A stretch of DNA of 5,898 nt from an uncultured Alphaproteobacteria bacterium (GTDB lineage: Bacteria > Pseudomonadota > Alphaproteobacteria > RF32 > CAG-239): the NCBI GenBank assembly GCA_949542085.1, contig CATGXW010000065.1:1-5898 (forward strand), given 5' to 3'. The translations under genes and the position numbers were made by a program. The notes beneath the pieces are model-generated. The model saw nothing but the letters and a program-made list of their open reading frames with translations. It was not told where the DNA came from and ran no database searches. Positions 1 through 5,878 of the stretch are shown here, piece after piece; position 1 is the first letter of the stretch; every line of letters starts with the position of its first letter.

Positions 1-2482
1 CGCCGGAAAGGGTGGTTGCCGATTGTCCGAGGTGGATGTAGCCTAAGCCGACTTTGCGCAATAAATCAAGGCGGTTGCGAATGGCCGGAATGGCTTCAAA
101 GAATTCGTAAGCTTCGTCAACGGTCATGTCCAAAACATCGGCGATGGATTTGTCCTTGTATTTAATTTCCAATGTTTCACGGTTGAAGCGTTTGCCTTTG
201 CAGACATCGCAGGCGACATAGACATCGGGCAGGAAGTGCATTTCAATTTTGGTGACACCATCTCCTTTGCAGGCTTCACAACGTCCGCCGGCAACGTTGA
301 AAGAAAATCTGCCCGCCGTGTAACCTCGAGCTTTGGCTTCCGGCAATCCGGCATACCAATCGCGAATATGGGTGAATAATCCGGTGTAGGTGGCTGGATT
401 GGAACGTGGTGTGCGGCCAATCGGCGATTGGTCGATGTTAATGATTTTATCAATGTTTTCAGCGCCGAGAAGTTTGTCAAATTTTCCGGTTTGGATACGG
501 CTGCCGTTGATTTCTTTATTAAGGGCTTTGCAAAGTGTTTCCAAAATCAGAGAGGATTTGCCGCCGCCGGACACACCAGTGACACAGGTCAACGTGCCGA
601 GCGGAATTTTAACGTCGACATTTTTCAGGTTGTTGGTTTTGGCTCCTTTGACACCGATGAATTTTCCGTTGCCTTTCCGGCGTTTTTCGGGAATATCAAT
701 GTGGCGTTCACCGTTCAGATATTGCGCGGTCAGGCTGCGGGTTTTCAAAACATCTTTGACTTCGCCGCAGGCAACAACTTGTCCGCCTTTTTGTCCCGCT
801 TCCGGTCCCATGTCAATCAGATAATCAGCGGCACGGATAGCGTCTTCATCGTGTTCGACGACAATGACGGTGTTGCCGATATCACGCAGGCGGGTGAGGG
901 TTTCCAACAGGCGGTCGTTGTCACGCTGGTGTAAGCCGATGGACGGTTCATCCAAAACATAAAGCACGCCGGTCAATCCGGAACCAATCTGGCTGGCCAG
1001 ACGGATGCGTTGAGCTTCACCGCCGGATAAGCTTCCGGACATGCGGGACAAGGTCAGATATTCCAGACCGACATTGTTGAGAAAGCTCAAGCGTTCGATG
1101 ATTTCTTTTAGGATTTTGGCCGCGATTTCTTGTTTTTTTGGGGATAGTGTCGGGCCGATGCCGCGGAACCACGTCAAGGCATTTTTGACGGACATATCGG
1201 AAACATCCATAATATCCATGCCGCCGATTTTGACGGCCAGAGCCTCGGGTTTCAGGCGTTTGCCTTGACAATGTTCGCAAGGGGCCGCAGATTGGTATTT
1301 GGAAAATTCTTCACGTACCCAAGCGGAATCCGTTTCCAAAAAACGGCGTTCCATATTGGCGACCACGCCTTCAAAAGGTTTGTCCGAAACAAAAGAGGAG
1401 TAGTACATCGGGATGCAGACATTGCCGGAGCCAAACAAGATGATATTGCGCGCTTTTTCCGGTAGGTCGCACCAAGGTGTTTGGGGGGAAATGTTAAGGA
1501 AGTTGCGAAGGGAATCAATGGCCTGATTGTGAAAAGAACTTCTTCCGGTATTCCAAGGCGCTATAGCACCCTGTGAAAGTGATAGCTTAGGATTTGGAAC
1601 AATCAATTCCGGATCCATATACAGGCGGGCTCCGATGCCGTCACAATGCGGGCAGGCGCCGTAAGGATTGTTGAATGAGAATAAGCGAGGTTCGATTTCT
1701 TCGATGGTGAAGCCGGAAACCGGACAGGCAAATTTTGAAGAAAACGTTGTTCGTTCCTTGGTGGTGTTGTCTTCTGTAAAGATTAAACCATCGCCGAGTT
1801 TGAGGGCTGTTTCAACGGATTGGGCCAAACGTTCGGAAATCTCGGGTTTGACGACAATGCGGTCAACGACACCCTCGATGTCGTGTTTGATATTTTTGAC
1901 AAGCGGCGGCACTTCTTCAATGTCATAAACCTCACCGTCGATTTTCAGGCGTTGGTATCCTTGTTTTTGCAGGCTTTCGATTTCTTTCTTGAACTCGCCT
2001 TTTTTGCCGCGGGCGATGGGGGCCAGCAGAAGAAGTTTTGTTCCTTCGGGCAGGGCTAAGATTTTATCGACTATTTGTGAAACGGTTTGAGATTCGATAG
2101 GCAGCCCTGTCACCGGTGAGTATGGCGTGCCGGCGCGAGCCCACAACAGGCGCATGTAGTCATAAATTTCGGTAACGGTGCCGACGGTTGAGCGCGGATT
2201 GTGCGAGGTGGTTTTTTGTTCAATGGAGATTGCCGGAGACAGACCCTCAATAGAGTCTACTTCCGGTTTTTTCATCAGATCGAGAAATTGACGAGCGTAA
2301 GAGGACAAACTTTCAACGTAGCGGCGTTGTCCTTCGGCGTAAATGGTGTCAAACGCCAGAGAGGATTTTCCTGAGCCGGACAGGCCGGTGATAACCGTCA
2401 GTTTGTTTTTTGGAATGTTGATATCCACTCCTTTGAGGTTGTGTTCACGTGCGCCTTTGATTTCTATTTTGTCATTACTCAT
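1..2482 (-). CDS. uvrA: UvrA, excinuclease ABC subunit A (C-terminus outside window)
   Basis: UvrA is the cytoplasmic damage-recognition ATPase of nucleotide excision repair; as a dimer it loads UvrB on damaged DNA. I translated the strand throughout and found one unbroken frame of 827 codons. E. coli UvrA has 940 residues, so roughly the last 110-130 are missing. Visible in order: Walker A GLSGSGKS (33-40); first zinc module C253, C277, C280, with serine at 256 where E. coli has cysteine; ABC signature LSGGEAQR (485-492); Walker B LDEPS (510-514); second Walker A GVSGGGKS (636-643); second zinc module C735, C738, C758, C761. The window edge cuts the second LSGG signature after LSG. The start at 2482 is chosen because GGGAG lies 9-10 bases upstream; an in-frame ATG at 2491 directly abuts that site and is too close. 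Family identity is certain. Confidence 0.98.
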   Translation of the reverse strand, partial: MSNDKIEIKGAREHNLKGVDINIPKNKLTVITGLSGSGKSSLAFDTIYAEGQRRYVESLSSYARQFLDLMKKPEVDSIEGLSPAISIEQKTTSHNPRSTVGTVTEIYDYMRLLWARAGTPYSPVTGLPIESQTVSQIVDKILALPEGTKLLLLAPIARGKKGEFKKEIESLQKQGYQRLKIDGEVYDIEEVPPLVKNIKHDIEGVVDRIVVKPEISERLAQSVETALKLGDGLIFTEDNTTKERTTFSSKFACPVSGFTIEEIEPRLFSFNNPYGACPHCDGIGARLYMDPELIVPNPKLSLSQGAIAPWNTGRSSFHNQAIDSLRNFLNISPQTPWCDLPEKARNIILFGSGNVCIPMYYSSFVSDKPFEGVVANMERRFLETDSAWVREEFSKYQSAAPCEHCQGKRLKPEALAVKIGGMDIMDVSDMSVKNALTWFRGIGPTLSPKKQEIAAKILKEIIERLSFLNNVGLEYLTLSRMSGSLSGGEAQRIRLASQIGSGLTGVLYVLDEPSIGLHQRDNDRLLETLTRLRDIGNTVIVVEHDEDAIRAADYLIDMGPEAGQKGGQVVACGEVKDVLKTRSLTAQYLNGERHIDIPEKRRKGNGKFIGVKGAKTNNLKNVDVKIPLGTLTCVTGVSGGGKSSLILETLCKALNKEINGSRIQTGKFDKLLGAENIDKIINIDQSPIGRTPRSNPATYTGLFTHIRDWYAGLPEAKARGYTAGRFSFNVAGGRCEACKGDGVTKIEMHFLPDVYVACDVCKGKRFNRETLEIKYKDKSIADVLDMTVDEAYEFFEAIPAIRNRLDLLRKVGLGYIHLGQSATTLSG

Positions 2483-2506
2483 CTTTATCATCTCCCATAA
2501 GGAGCT

Positions 2507-2534
2507 ATAATACGCAAACTGATATAAAATTCAA
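2507..2534 (-). promoter_or_regulatory. Predicted sigma70-type promoter of uvrA
   Basis: Read on the minus strand, TTGAAT (2534-2529, four of six consensus bases) is followed after 16 bases by TATTAT (2512-2507, five of six). Transcription would start near 2500, giving a leader of roughly 18 bases that carries the GGGAG ribosome-binding site at 2496-2492. I saw neither a gamma-type (CTGT-N8-ACAG) nor an alpha-type (GTTC-N7-GTTC) LexA box overlapping it, so SOS control is not supported here. Confidence 0.6.
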
Positions 2535-2560
2535 TAGAGATTTGGGGGTAGAACTTTGGG

Positions 2561-2596
2561 ATAAAAAGAAACCTCCGGCACAGGGTGCAGGAGGTT
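2561..2596 (-). terminator. Intrinsic terminator facing uvrA
   Basis: On the minus strand AACCTCC (2596-2590) pairs with GGAGGTT (2576-2570). A second stem, GCAC/GTGC, continues inside after one mismatched pair, closing a three-base loop. The sequence TTCTTTTTAT follows (2570-2561). On the plus strand no T-tract follows the hairpin, so the direction is clear. It sits about 30 bases before the uvrA -35 box and would isolate uvrA from transcription coming from the right. No protein gene that it could serve lies between it and position 3260. Confidence 0.75.
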
Positions 2597-2833
2597 GAGA
2601 AATTATGAGGCTGATTTGAAAGTCAGTTAAACTCTTTTCTGCTTTGGTATTTGTTTAAAGATTTTAGGTTTTTTATCTGTCTCGTATCATTGGGGTGAGG
2701 GCTTTAGGATTAATCAATAAAATTTTTTGATAAACCGGGGGCTCTGATGCGGATGTTGGAAAACCTAGGATCTTTTTTTGCGAAATTTAACTTTAAGCGT
2801 AACATAGTTATAGAAATTTAATTATAGTGTTTA
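2563..2833 (-). ncRNA. Candidate small RNA A (unrecognised family)
   Basis: This stretch is bounded by a promoter-like sequence (2869-2840) and the terminator at 2596-2561, giving a predicted RNA of about 270 bases. No convincing open reading frame is present. Internal pairing is modest: an 8-pair stem with one mismatch near 2710-2735 and a short stem around 2620-2636. I do not recognise tmRNA, 6S RNA, SRP RNA, RNase P RNA or a tRNA in it. The boundaries are inferred from signals only; it could instead be an untranslated spacer with a relic terminator. Confidence 0.3.
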
Positions 2834-2839
2834 TGGGTG

Positions 2840-2869
2840 TATATAATCATGTTTTGGGAATTTTGTCAA
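2840..2869 (-). promoter_or_regulatory. Candidate promoter for small RNA A
   Basis: A perfect TTGACA -35 box occupies 2869-2864 on the minus strand. At 18 bases spacing it is followed by TATATA (2845-2840), four of six consensus bases. A separate TATAAT on the same strand at 2826-2821 has no usable -35 box. The whole area is AT-rich, so chance matches to the -10 are expected; the exact -35 is the stronger signal. Confidence 0.4.
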
Positions 2870-2884
2870 CATTTTTTTTGATAT

Positions 2885-2922
2885 AAAAAAAGCCGTGTAG
2901 CGTTTCACAACGATACAACGGC
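2885..2922 (-). terminator. Intrinsic terminator with seven-T tail
   Basis: On the minus strand GCCGT plus TGTATCG (2922-2911) pairs back with CGCTACACGGC (2902-2892) around an eight-base loop, with one bulged base and one mismatch. Seven consecutive T residues follow at 2891-2885. This is a textbook Rho-independent terminator for leftward transcription. The promoter-like TTGACA of candidate RNA A begins only about 16 bases further on, which suggests two successive short transcription units. Confidence 0.75.
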
Positions 2923-3111
2923 GGCAGTAAGAAAAATTCGAAATTTTTATGCTAAAAAAGAAGCTGCATTTAGGCTTTTATCTTAACTCTCTAAGAATAC
3001 ACGGTTTTGTAGATGTTGAAATCTATCTCGACGGTGTTACGTACAGAGTTTGAATATTAATCTGCACTTAAGAGATTTATTTCGTTTTTCATTATGCGAT
3101 TCAGAAAAATT
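2885..3111 (-). ncRNA. Candidate small RNA B (unrecognised family)
   Basis: A predicted leftward RNA of about 225 bases ends at the terminator at 2922-2885. It contains several small hairpins: TCTTA/TAAGA near 2981-2996, TAGAT/ATCTA near 3010-3026, and an AT-only stem at 2933-2949. The longest minus-strand reading frame noticed is 11 codons, beginning ATGAAAAACGAA near 3092, without a clear ribosome-binding site. I do not recognise the family. The 5' end is uncertain because the promoter is weak. Confidence 0.3.
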
Positions 3112-3117
3112 TACATA

Positions 3118-3148
3118 ATTATAGTTTTTGATGTCTTTCTTCTGGCAA
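3118..3148 (-). promoter_or_regulatory. Weak candidate promoter for small RNA B
   Basis: On the minus strand TTGCCA (3148-3143, five of six bases) is followed by an exact TATAAT (3123-3118). The spacing is 19 bases, longer than the usual 16-18, which lowers confidence. A TTGACA at about 3166-3161 has no -10 partner at the right distance. Confidence 0.3.
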
Positions 3149-3197
3149 AATTTTGTTGTTTTGTCAATATGTTTTTTGTGTGAATTTTAAAAAAAAC

Positions 3198-3225
3198 TTG
3201 AAATGACTATAAAAAATGATAGTAT
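3198..3225 (+). promoter_or_regulatory. Predicted promoter of the binding-protein gene
   Basis: TTGAAA (3198-3203, five of six consensus bases) and TAGTAT (3220-3225, four of six) are separated by 16 bases. Transcription would begin close to 3232, about 28 bases before the ATG at 3260. The first ATG of that transcript, at 3234, opens a 10-codon frame that overlaps the start of the binding-protein gene. Confidence 0.45.
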
Positions 3226-3259
3226 TTCGCCTTATGTTTATAGTTAATGATTTGAATTT

Positions 3260-4375
3260 ATGCTGAAAATTTTCTTATATAGTCTTTGCAGTGCCGTGTT
3301 TTTAGGCATTTTTTCGGTGCAGGCGCGTGTTAACGTGGCCGTTGTGGCGCCGCGAGTCGGCGATTTAAAGGTTTTTGGCGACGAGTTGGTGAATGGTGTT
3401 CAGATTGCCGTTGACGATATCAATGCTCAAGGAGGAATTGAAGGCGAGAGTGTCAGTTTGTTGGTTGTGGATGATCAATGCAAAGATACTTTTGCCATTT
3501 CTACGGCGCAGATGATGGCTGTTAATGCGAGTCGGGAAAAAATCAACCTTGTTATCGGACCTTATTGCGATAACGCCTTTGATAAAGTGGCTGATATTTA
3601 TGCCCGAGCCAATATTTTTCAAATTGTTCCGACCAGTATCGGAAAAAACAGCAATGCCCGTCATTATGAAGGTTTGGTCAAAATGGTGGCACCTGTTGAC
3701 AAGCAGGGGGAAGACTTCTTTAATTATTACGAGGCAAATTTTAACGGCAAGCGAGTGGCTCTTGCCTATGATGCCTCGGTGAGGGAAGTGGTGGAAATTG
3801 CCGCTGCGGTGCAAAATGAGTTTCGTCATCACGGGCAGGCCGAACGCTTGATGAGCTATAATATTGATATGTATCGGGACAGCTTGTCAAAAATGGCTCG
3901 CCGGGTAGGTAAAGATGACAATGACGGGGTTTATATTCTGGGAACCTCGAATGATATTTCAAAGTTATCTCGCGAGCTAAAAGACGAAAAGGAAGATTTG
4001 ACCTTGTTTACCAATCGTTATCAGGCTCGTCAAAGTTATCGTGAAATGCTCGGTGATTTGGTAGAGGGAACATATATGGTCGCTTTGCCGTCGTTAAAAA
4101 ACAGTCCTGATTTTACGGAAACACTGGTGCGCTTGCGTTTGCAGGGCGCTGAACCGGAAGGGCTGGGAGTGTATGGCTATTCGGCTATCAAACTGTGGCG
4201 TGATTTGGTGGACAAGGCGGATTCTTTTAAGTATGAAGATTTGGTGGCGACATTGAACAACAATACGTTTGTCACGCCATGGGGTGAAACCATGTTTACC
4301 AACGGAACACCTGAAAAACAGCTCAATTACGGAATTTATAAATTTCAGGATGGCGAATATACACAGGTTTACTGA
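3260..4375 (+). CDS. Periplasmic ABC-type substrate-binding protein, LivJ/LivK-like
   Basis: The 371-residue product resembles type I periplasmic binding proteins of the branched-chain amino acid group (Peripla_BP_6 type). These capture a small ligand in the periplasm and deliver it to an inner-membrane ABC permease. Residues 1-22 form a Sec signal peptide with an A-type cleavage site after SVQA; there is no lipobox. The mature protein opens RVNVAVVAPRVGDL, then shows the family pattern GVQIAVDDINAQGGIEG (46-62). C74 (DDQCKD) and C103 (IGPYCDN) match the positions of the N-lobe disulfide of LivJ. The C-terminus (YGIYKFQDGEY) is also family-like. No permease or ATPase gene is adjacent, so the ligand cannot be inferred; it could serve a distant transporter or a sensor. 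The start has no evident Shine-Dalgarno sequence but gives the complete signal peptide. No terminator precedes ssb. Confidence 0.88.
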   Translation: MLKIFLYSLCSAVFLGIFSVQARVNVAVVAPRVGDLKVFGDELVNGVQIAVDDINAQGGIEGESVSLLVVDDQCKDTFAISTAQMMAVNASREKINLVIGPYCDNAFDKVADIYARANIFQIVPTSIGKNSNARHYEGLVKMVAPVDKQGEDFFNYYEANFNGKRVALAYDASVREVVEIAAAVQNEFRHHGQAERLMSYNIDMYRDSLSKMARRVGKDDNDGVYILGTSNDISKLSRELKDEKEDLTLFTNRYQARQSYREMLGDLVEGTYMVALPSLKNSPDFTETLVRLRLQGAEPEGLGVYGYSAIKLWRDLVDKADSFKYEDLVATLNNNTFVTPWGETMFTNGTPEKQLNYGIYKFQDGEYTQVY

Positions 4376-4403
4376 TTTTTGTTCCTTTCTTTGTTTATTT
4401 GTG

Positions 4404-4409
4404 TATAGT
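4404..4409 (+). promoter_or_regulatory. Possible -10 element for ssb
   Basis: TATAGT matches five of six -10 bases. The -35 options, TTGTTC at 19 bases spacing or TTCCTT at 16, are poor. The gap from the binding-protein stop to ssb is 75 bases with no terminator hairpin, so ssb may also be read through from upstream. Confidence 0.25.
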
Positions 4410-4450
4410 GAAAAACAGTTTTAATTAATCATAATAAAGGTAATAAGATA

Positions 4451-4918
4451 ATGGCTGGAAGCATTAATAAAGTTATTTTGGTCGGTAATCTTGGTGCAGA
4501 TCCCAAGGTCAGCAACACTCAGAGCGGTGCTAAAATCGTTAACTTGAATTTGGCGACATCTGATACATGGCGTGACAAGGCGACAGGTGAACGCAAGGAT
4601 CGTACCGAATGGCACCGTGTGGTTATTTTTAATCCGCAATTGGCTGAAGTGGCTGAAAAATATTTGCGCAAAGGCTCCAAAGTTTATTTGGAAGGTCAGT
4701 TGCAGACACGCCGCTGGGAAGATAACAACGGTCAGGAAAGATACACAACCGAAGTTGTCTTGCAAAACTTCAGCGGTAATTTGGTTATGCTTGACGGCCG
4801 TGGTGACGGTGTTCCGGCCGGCGGTAACGATGTCTTTACACCTGCCGGCGGCAATGGTTGGGATTCCGCTCCGTCTGCAGCTCCTTCAGCTGATTTGGAT
4901 GATGACATTCCGTTCTAG
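4451..4918 (+). CDS. ssb: Single-stranded DNA-binding protein SSB
   Basis: SSB coats single-stranded DNA during replication, recombination and repair, usually as a homotetramer, and recruits partner enzymes through its acidic tail. The 155-residue product has the full OB fold at about residues 1-112, starting [15 protein letters not shown]. The DNA-stacking aromatics are in place: W40, W54, F60 and W89, equivalent to E. coli W40, W54, F60 and W88. A short glycine-, alanine- and serine-rich linker (about 113-147) leads to the DDDIPF tip (150-155), the partner-docking motif. The linker is shorter than in the 178-residue E. coli protein. AAAGG lies 10 bases before the ATG and supports this start. 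It is a neighbour of uvrA in many Proteobacteria, usually directly divergent; here another gene lies between. The inverted-repeat element begins right after the stop codon. Confidence 0.97.
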   Translation: MAGSINKVILVGNLGADPKVSNTQSGAKIVNLNLATSDTWRDKATGERKDRTEWHRVVIFNPQLAEVAEKYLRKGSKVYLEGQLQTRRWEDNNGQERYTTEVVLQNFSGNLVMLDGRGDGVPAGGNDVFTPAGGNGWDSAPSAAPSADLDDDIPF

Positions 4919-5118
4919 GTAAAACTTGTATAATGCCTCATCTGGGGCAAAAATTGCGAAAGAGAGAAAATTGTTCTTCCGTTGGTCGTTCGTTTCGTAA
5001 GGTTCAAACATCGCCGTTGGCTCGTTTTCACCAACTAGCAACAGCATGTACCTTTTTGTACACTAAAATTTTCTCTCTTCTTATTTTTACCCCAGCTAAA
5101 ACATTCTCCAAGTTTTAC
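4919..5118. repeat. 200 bp element with long imperfect inverted-repeat ends
   Basis: The left arm (4919-4972, 54 bases) and the right arm (5118-5067 on the opposite strand, 52 bases) match at roughly four of every five positions. Shared blocks are GTAAAACTTG at the outer ends, ATG, CTGGGG, AAAAAT, and AAGAGAGAAAATT at the inner ends; one 2-base length difference is needed. The middle (about 94 bases) has no reading frame of note. Size and architecture resemble a miniature inverted-repeat transposable element or a long-stem intergenic repeat. No target-site duplication was seen. If transcribed from ssb, the arms could form a long double-stranded RNA stem. Confidence 0.65.
5045..5094. repeat. 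Decayed partial copy of the 144 bp repeat
   Basis: CATGTAC, then a T-rich loop, then TTTTGTACACT at 5045-5064 matches 5170-5189 of the first intact repeat at 18 of 20 positions. The following T-rich block and CCC end keep nearly the same spacing as the intact unit but with many differences. It retains the TGTAC/GTACA hairpin (5047-5051 with 5058-5062). It overlaps the right arm of the inverted-repeat element, which suggests that the two repeat types are related or were inserted into each other. Confidence 0.45.
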
Positions 5119-5255
5119 GCGAGTGTATAACGGGTATCTAATACAAAATTTTCGGGACGGTGCCATCCTCATGTACGCTTTTGTACACTCCGGTGTCACC
5201 GCTCTTAATTTTTATTATATCCCGCGTTCTCCCCTTCCTCTTGGGCTGTGTGCCT
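5112..5255. repeat. 144 bp tandem repeat, copy 1
   Basis: This is the first of two adjacent direct repeats with a period of 144 bases. The first 90 bases (5112-5201) are identical to 5256-5345. Over the first 119 bases there are only two differences, at 5202-5203, and the tail after 5230 is diverged. Inside are paired segments: GAGTGTA (5121-5127) with TACACTC (5184-5190), TGTAC (5172-5176) with GTACA (5183-5187), and the palindrome CGGTGTCACCG (5191-5201). No tRNA, CRISPR or known insertion-sequence feature was recognised. Confidence 0.85.
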
Positions 5256-5399
5256 GTTTTACGCGAGTGTATAACGGGTATCTAATACAAAATTTTCGGG
5301 ACGGTGCCATCCTCATGTACGCTTTTGTACACTCCGGTGTCACCGTCCTTAATTTTTATTATATCCCGCGTTCTTCACTTTCTCTCGGGGTGCTTAAAA
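5256..5399. repeat. 144 bp tandem repeat, copy 2
   Basis: The second unit follows copy 1 directly. GAGTGTA is at 5265-5271 and TACACTC at 5328-5334. In this copy GGACGGTG (5299-5306) pairs perfectly with CACCGTCC (5341-5348); copy 1 has CACCGCTC there and pairs less well. The unit boundary at its right end is unclear, because the sequence after about 5374 is diverged and runs into the terminator stem at 5397. Confidence 0.85.
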
Positions 5400-5444
5400 T
5401 AAAGAAACCCCTGCCAATACGGCAGGGATTTCTTTATTTTTTTT
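5397..5444. terminator. Strong terminator between convergent genes
   Basis: AAATAAAGAAA plus CCCTGCC (5397-5407, 5409-5415) pairs with GGCAGGG plus TTTCTTTATTT (5421-5427, 5429-5439). There is one C/A mismatch between the two stem blocks and the loop is AATAC. Rightward, an unbroken T run follows to 5444. Leftward, the stem itself ends in a T-rich strand, so it can also stop the lipoprotein transcript. The stop codon of the lipoprotein gene (5436-5434) lies within the stem. Confidence 0.9.
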
Positions 5445-5862
5445 GCAAGCGGCCGGTTGCCGAAAGACTGTAGCCTTTTTGTTCAAGAGCTTCTTTGCCG
5501 CTTTCATCGTAAGTGTAATAGTAAATTAATTCTCGTTCGTTGATGCGGTTGGCGTCAATTGCCGCTTCCGGTATGCCCCATAAAATTGAAATCGGCCAGC
5601 TTATGAGGTTGAGAAAACCATAGAGATATTGACTGCTGTCTGCACCGTTTCCGGAAGCAAGATAGAAGTTTCCGAAACCGGGGAGGAGGTTCAGGGCGCC
5701 GGCACCGACAGGATTGGCAGGGCGTTCCCAACCACCGATAGGTTTGTCAACGGTAATTCCCTGAGCTTTCATACTTTGCAGGGTCATTTTTTCTTGATGG
5801 GTGAGAGAAACACAACTGCTCAGAACGAGAATTGAAGCAGCCGTTAGTACGAGTTTTTTCAT
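5434..5862 (-). CDS. Small lipoprotein of unknown function
   Basis: The 142-residue product begins MKKLVLTAASILVLSSC: a short positively charged start, a hydrophobic core and the lipobox LSSC, with Cys17 as the predicted lipidated residue. The mature part starts with a polar segment (HQEKMTLQSMKAQG). It continues with a Gly/Pro-rich stretch NPVGAGALNLLPGFGNFYLA and a hydrophobic segment FLNLISWPISILWGIPEAAI, then a polar C-terminus rich in Tyr, Glu and Lys. The LLPGFGNFYLA pattern and following hydrophobic stretch loosely recall TM2-type hairpins, but I do not recognise a named family and assign no function. The start at 5862 is preferred over the ATG at 5871, because that earlier ATG overlaps the AAGAAGGA ribosome-binding site. 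It is convergent with ssb; its promoter lies outside the window. Confidence 0.85.
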   Translation of the reverse strand: MKKLVLTAASILVLSSCVSLTHQEKMTLQSMKAQGITVDKPIGGWERPANPVGAGALNLLPGFGNFYLASGNGADSSQYLYGFLNLISWPISILWGIPEAAIDANRINERELIYYYTYDESGKEALEQKGYSLSATGRLQKK

Positions 5863-5870
5863 TTGTAACA

Positions 5871-5878
5871 TCCTTCTT
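5871..5878 (-). promoter_or_regulatory. Ribosome-binding site that decides the lipoprotein start
   Basis: On the minus strand AAGAAGGA lies 8 bases before the ATG at 5862, ideal spacing. The in-frame ATG at 5871 begins on the last base of this site, so it cannot be used from it. The remaining bases up to 5898 show no promoter signal. Confidence 0.8.

Larger units (their letters stand above)
2535..3197. other. AT-rich gene-free region
   Basis: This stretch is far richer in A and T than the flanking genes and has no convincing protein gene on either strand. What can be supported in it is two leftward terminators and the promoter-like sequences in front of them. A plus-strand frame of 34 codons (2949-3053) exists but lacks a ribosome-binding site and overlaps candidate RNA B. 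Confidence 0.7.

Noticed and set aside
390..2059. Several plus- and minus-strand frames inside the uvrA region
   Set aside because: They are in other frames of a gene whose own frame reads through as UvrA without interruption.
2489..2491. Upstream in-frame ATG as the uvrA start
   Set aside because: It directly abuts the GGGAG ribosome-binding site, whereas the ATG at 2482 has normal spacing.
2483..2600. SOS (LexA) operator near the uvrA promoter
   Set aside because: Neither CTGT-N8-ACAG nor GTTC-N7-GTTC with correct spacing was found; single half-sites such as GAAC at 2551 lack a partner.
2949..3053. A 34-codon plus-strand frame starting MLKKKLHLGFYL
   Set aside because: It has no ribosome-binding site, follows an AT-only hairpin and lies in AT-rich non-coding DNA. 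It could be a relic, but nothing supports expression.
2560..3120. tRNA, tmRNA or other housekeeping RNA
   Set aside because: No T-arm consensus, acceptor-stem pairing, tmRNA tag-coding sequence or SRP RNA core motif was seen on either strand.
3365..3962. Minus-strand frames of 73 and 155 codons inside the binding-protein gene
   Set aside because: They are antisense shadows of a gene with clear family motifs and a signal peptide.
4421..5130. Frames of 65-116 codons overlapping or following ssb
   Set aside because: Those inside ssb are shadows of a well-conserved gene. The one at 4933-5130 lies in the inverted-repeat element and shows no protein-like features.
5112..5399. CRISPR array
   Set aside because: There are only two units, the identical part is 90 bases long, and there are no regularly spaced short repeats or cas genes.
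5123..5473. A 116-codon plus-strand frame across both 144 bp repeats
   Set aside because: The frame stays open only because the period is a multiple of three. It has no ribosome-binding site, runs through the terminator hairpin and overlaps the lipoprotein gene end. The repeat's conservation looks structural, not coding.
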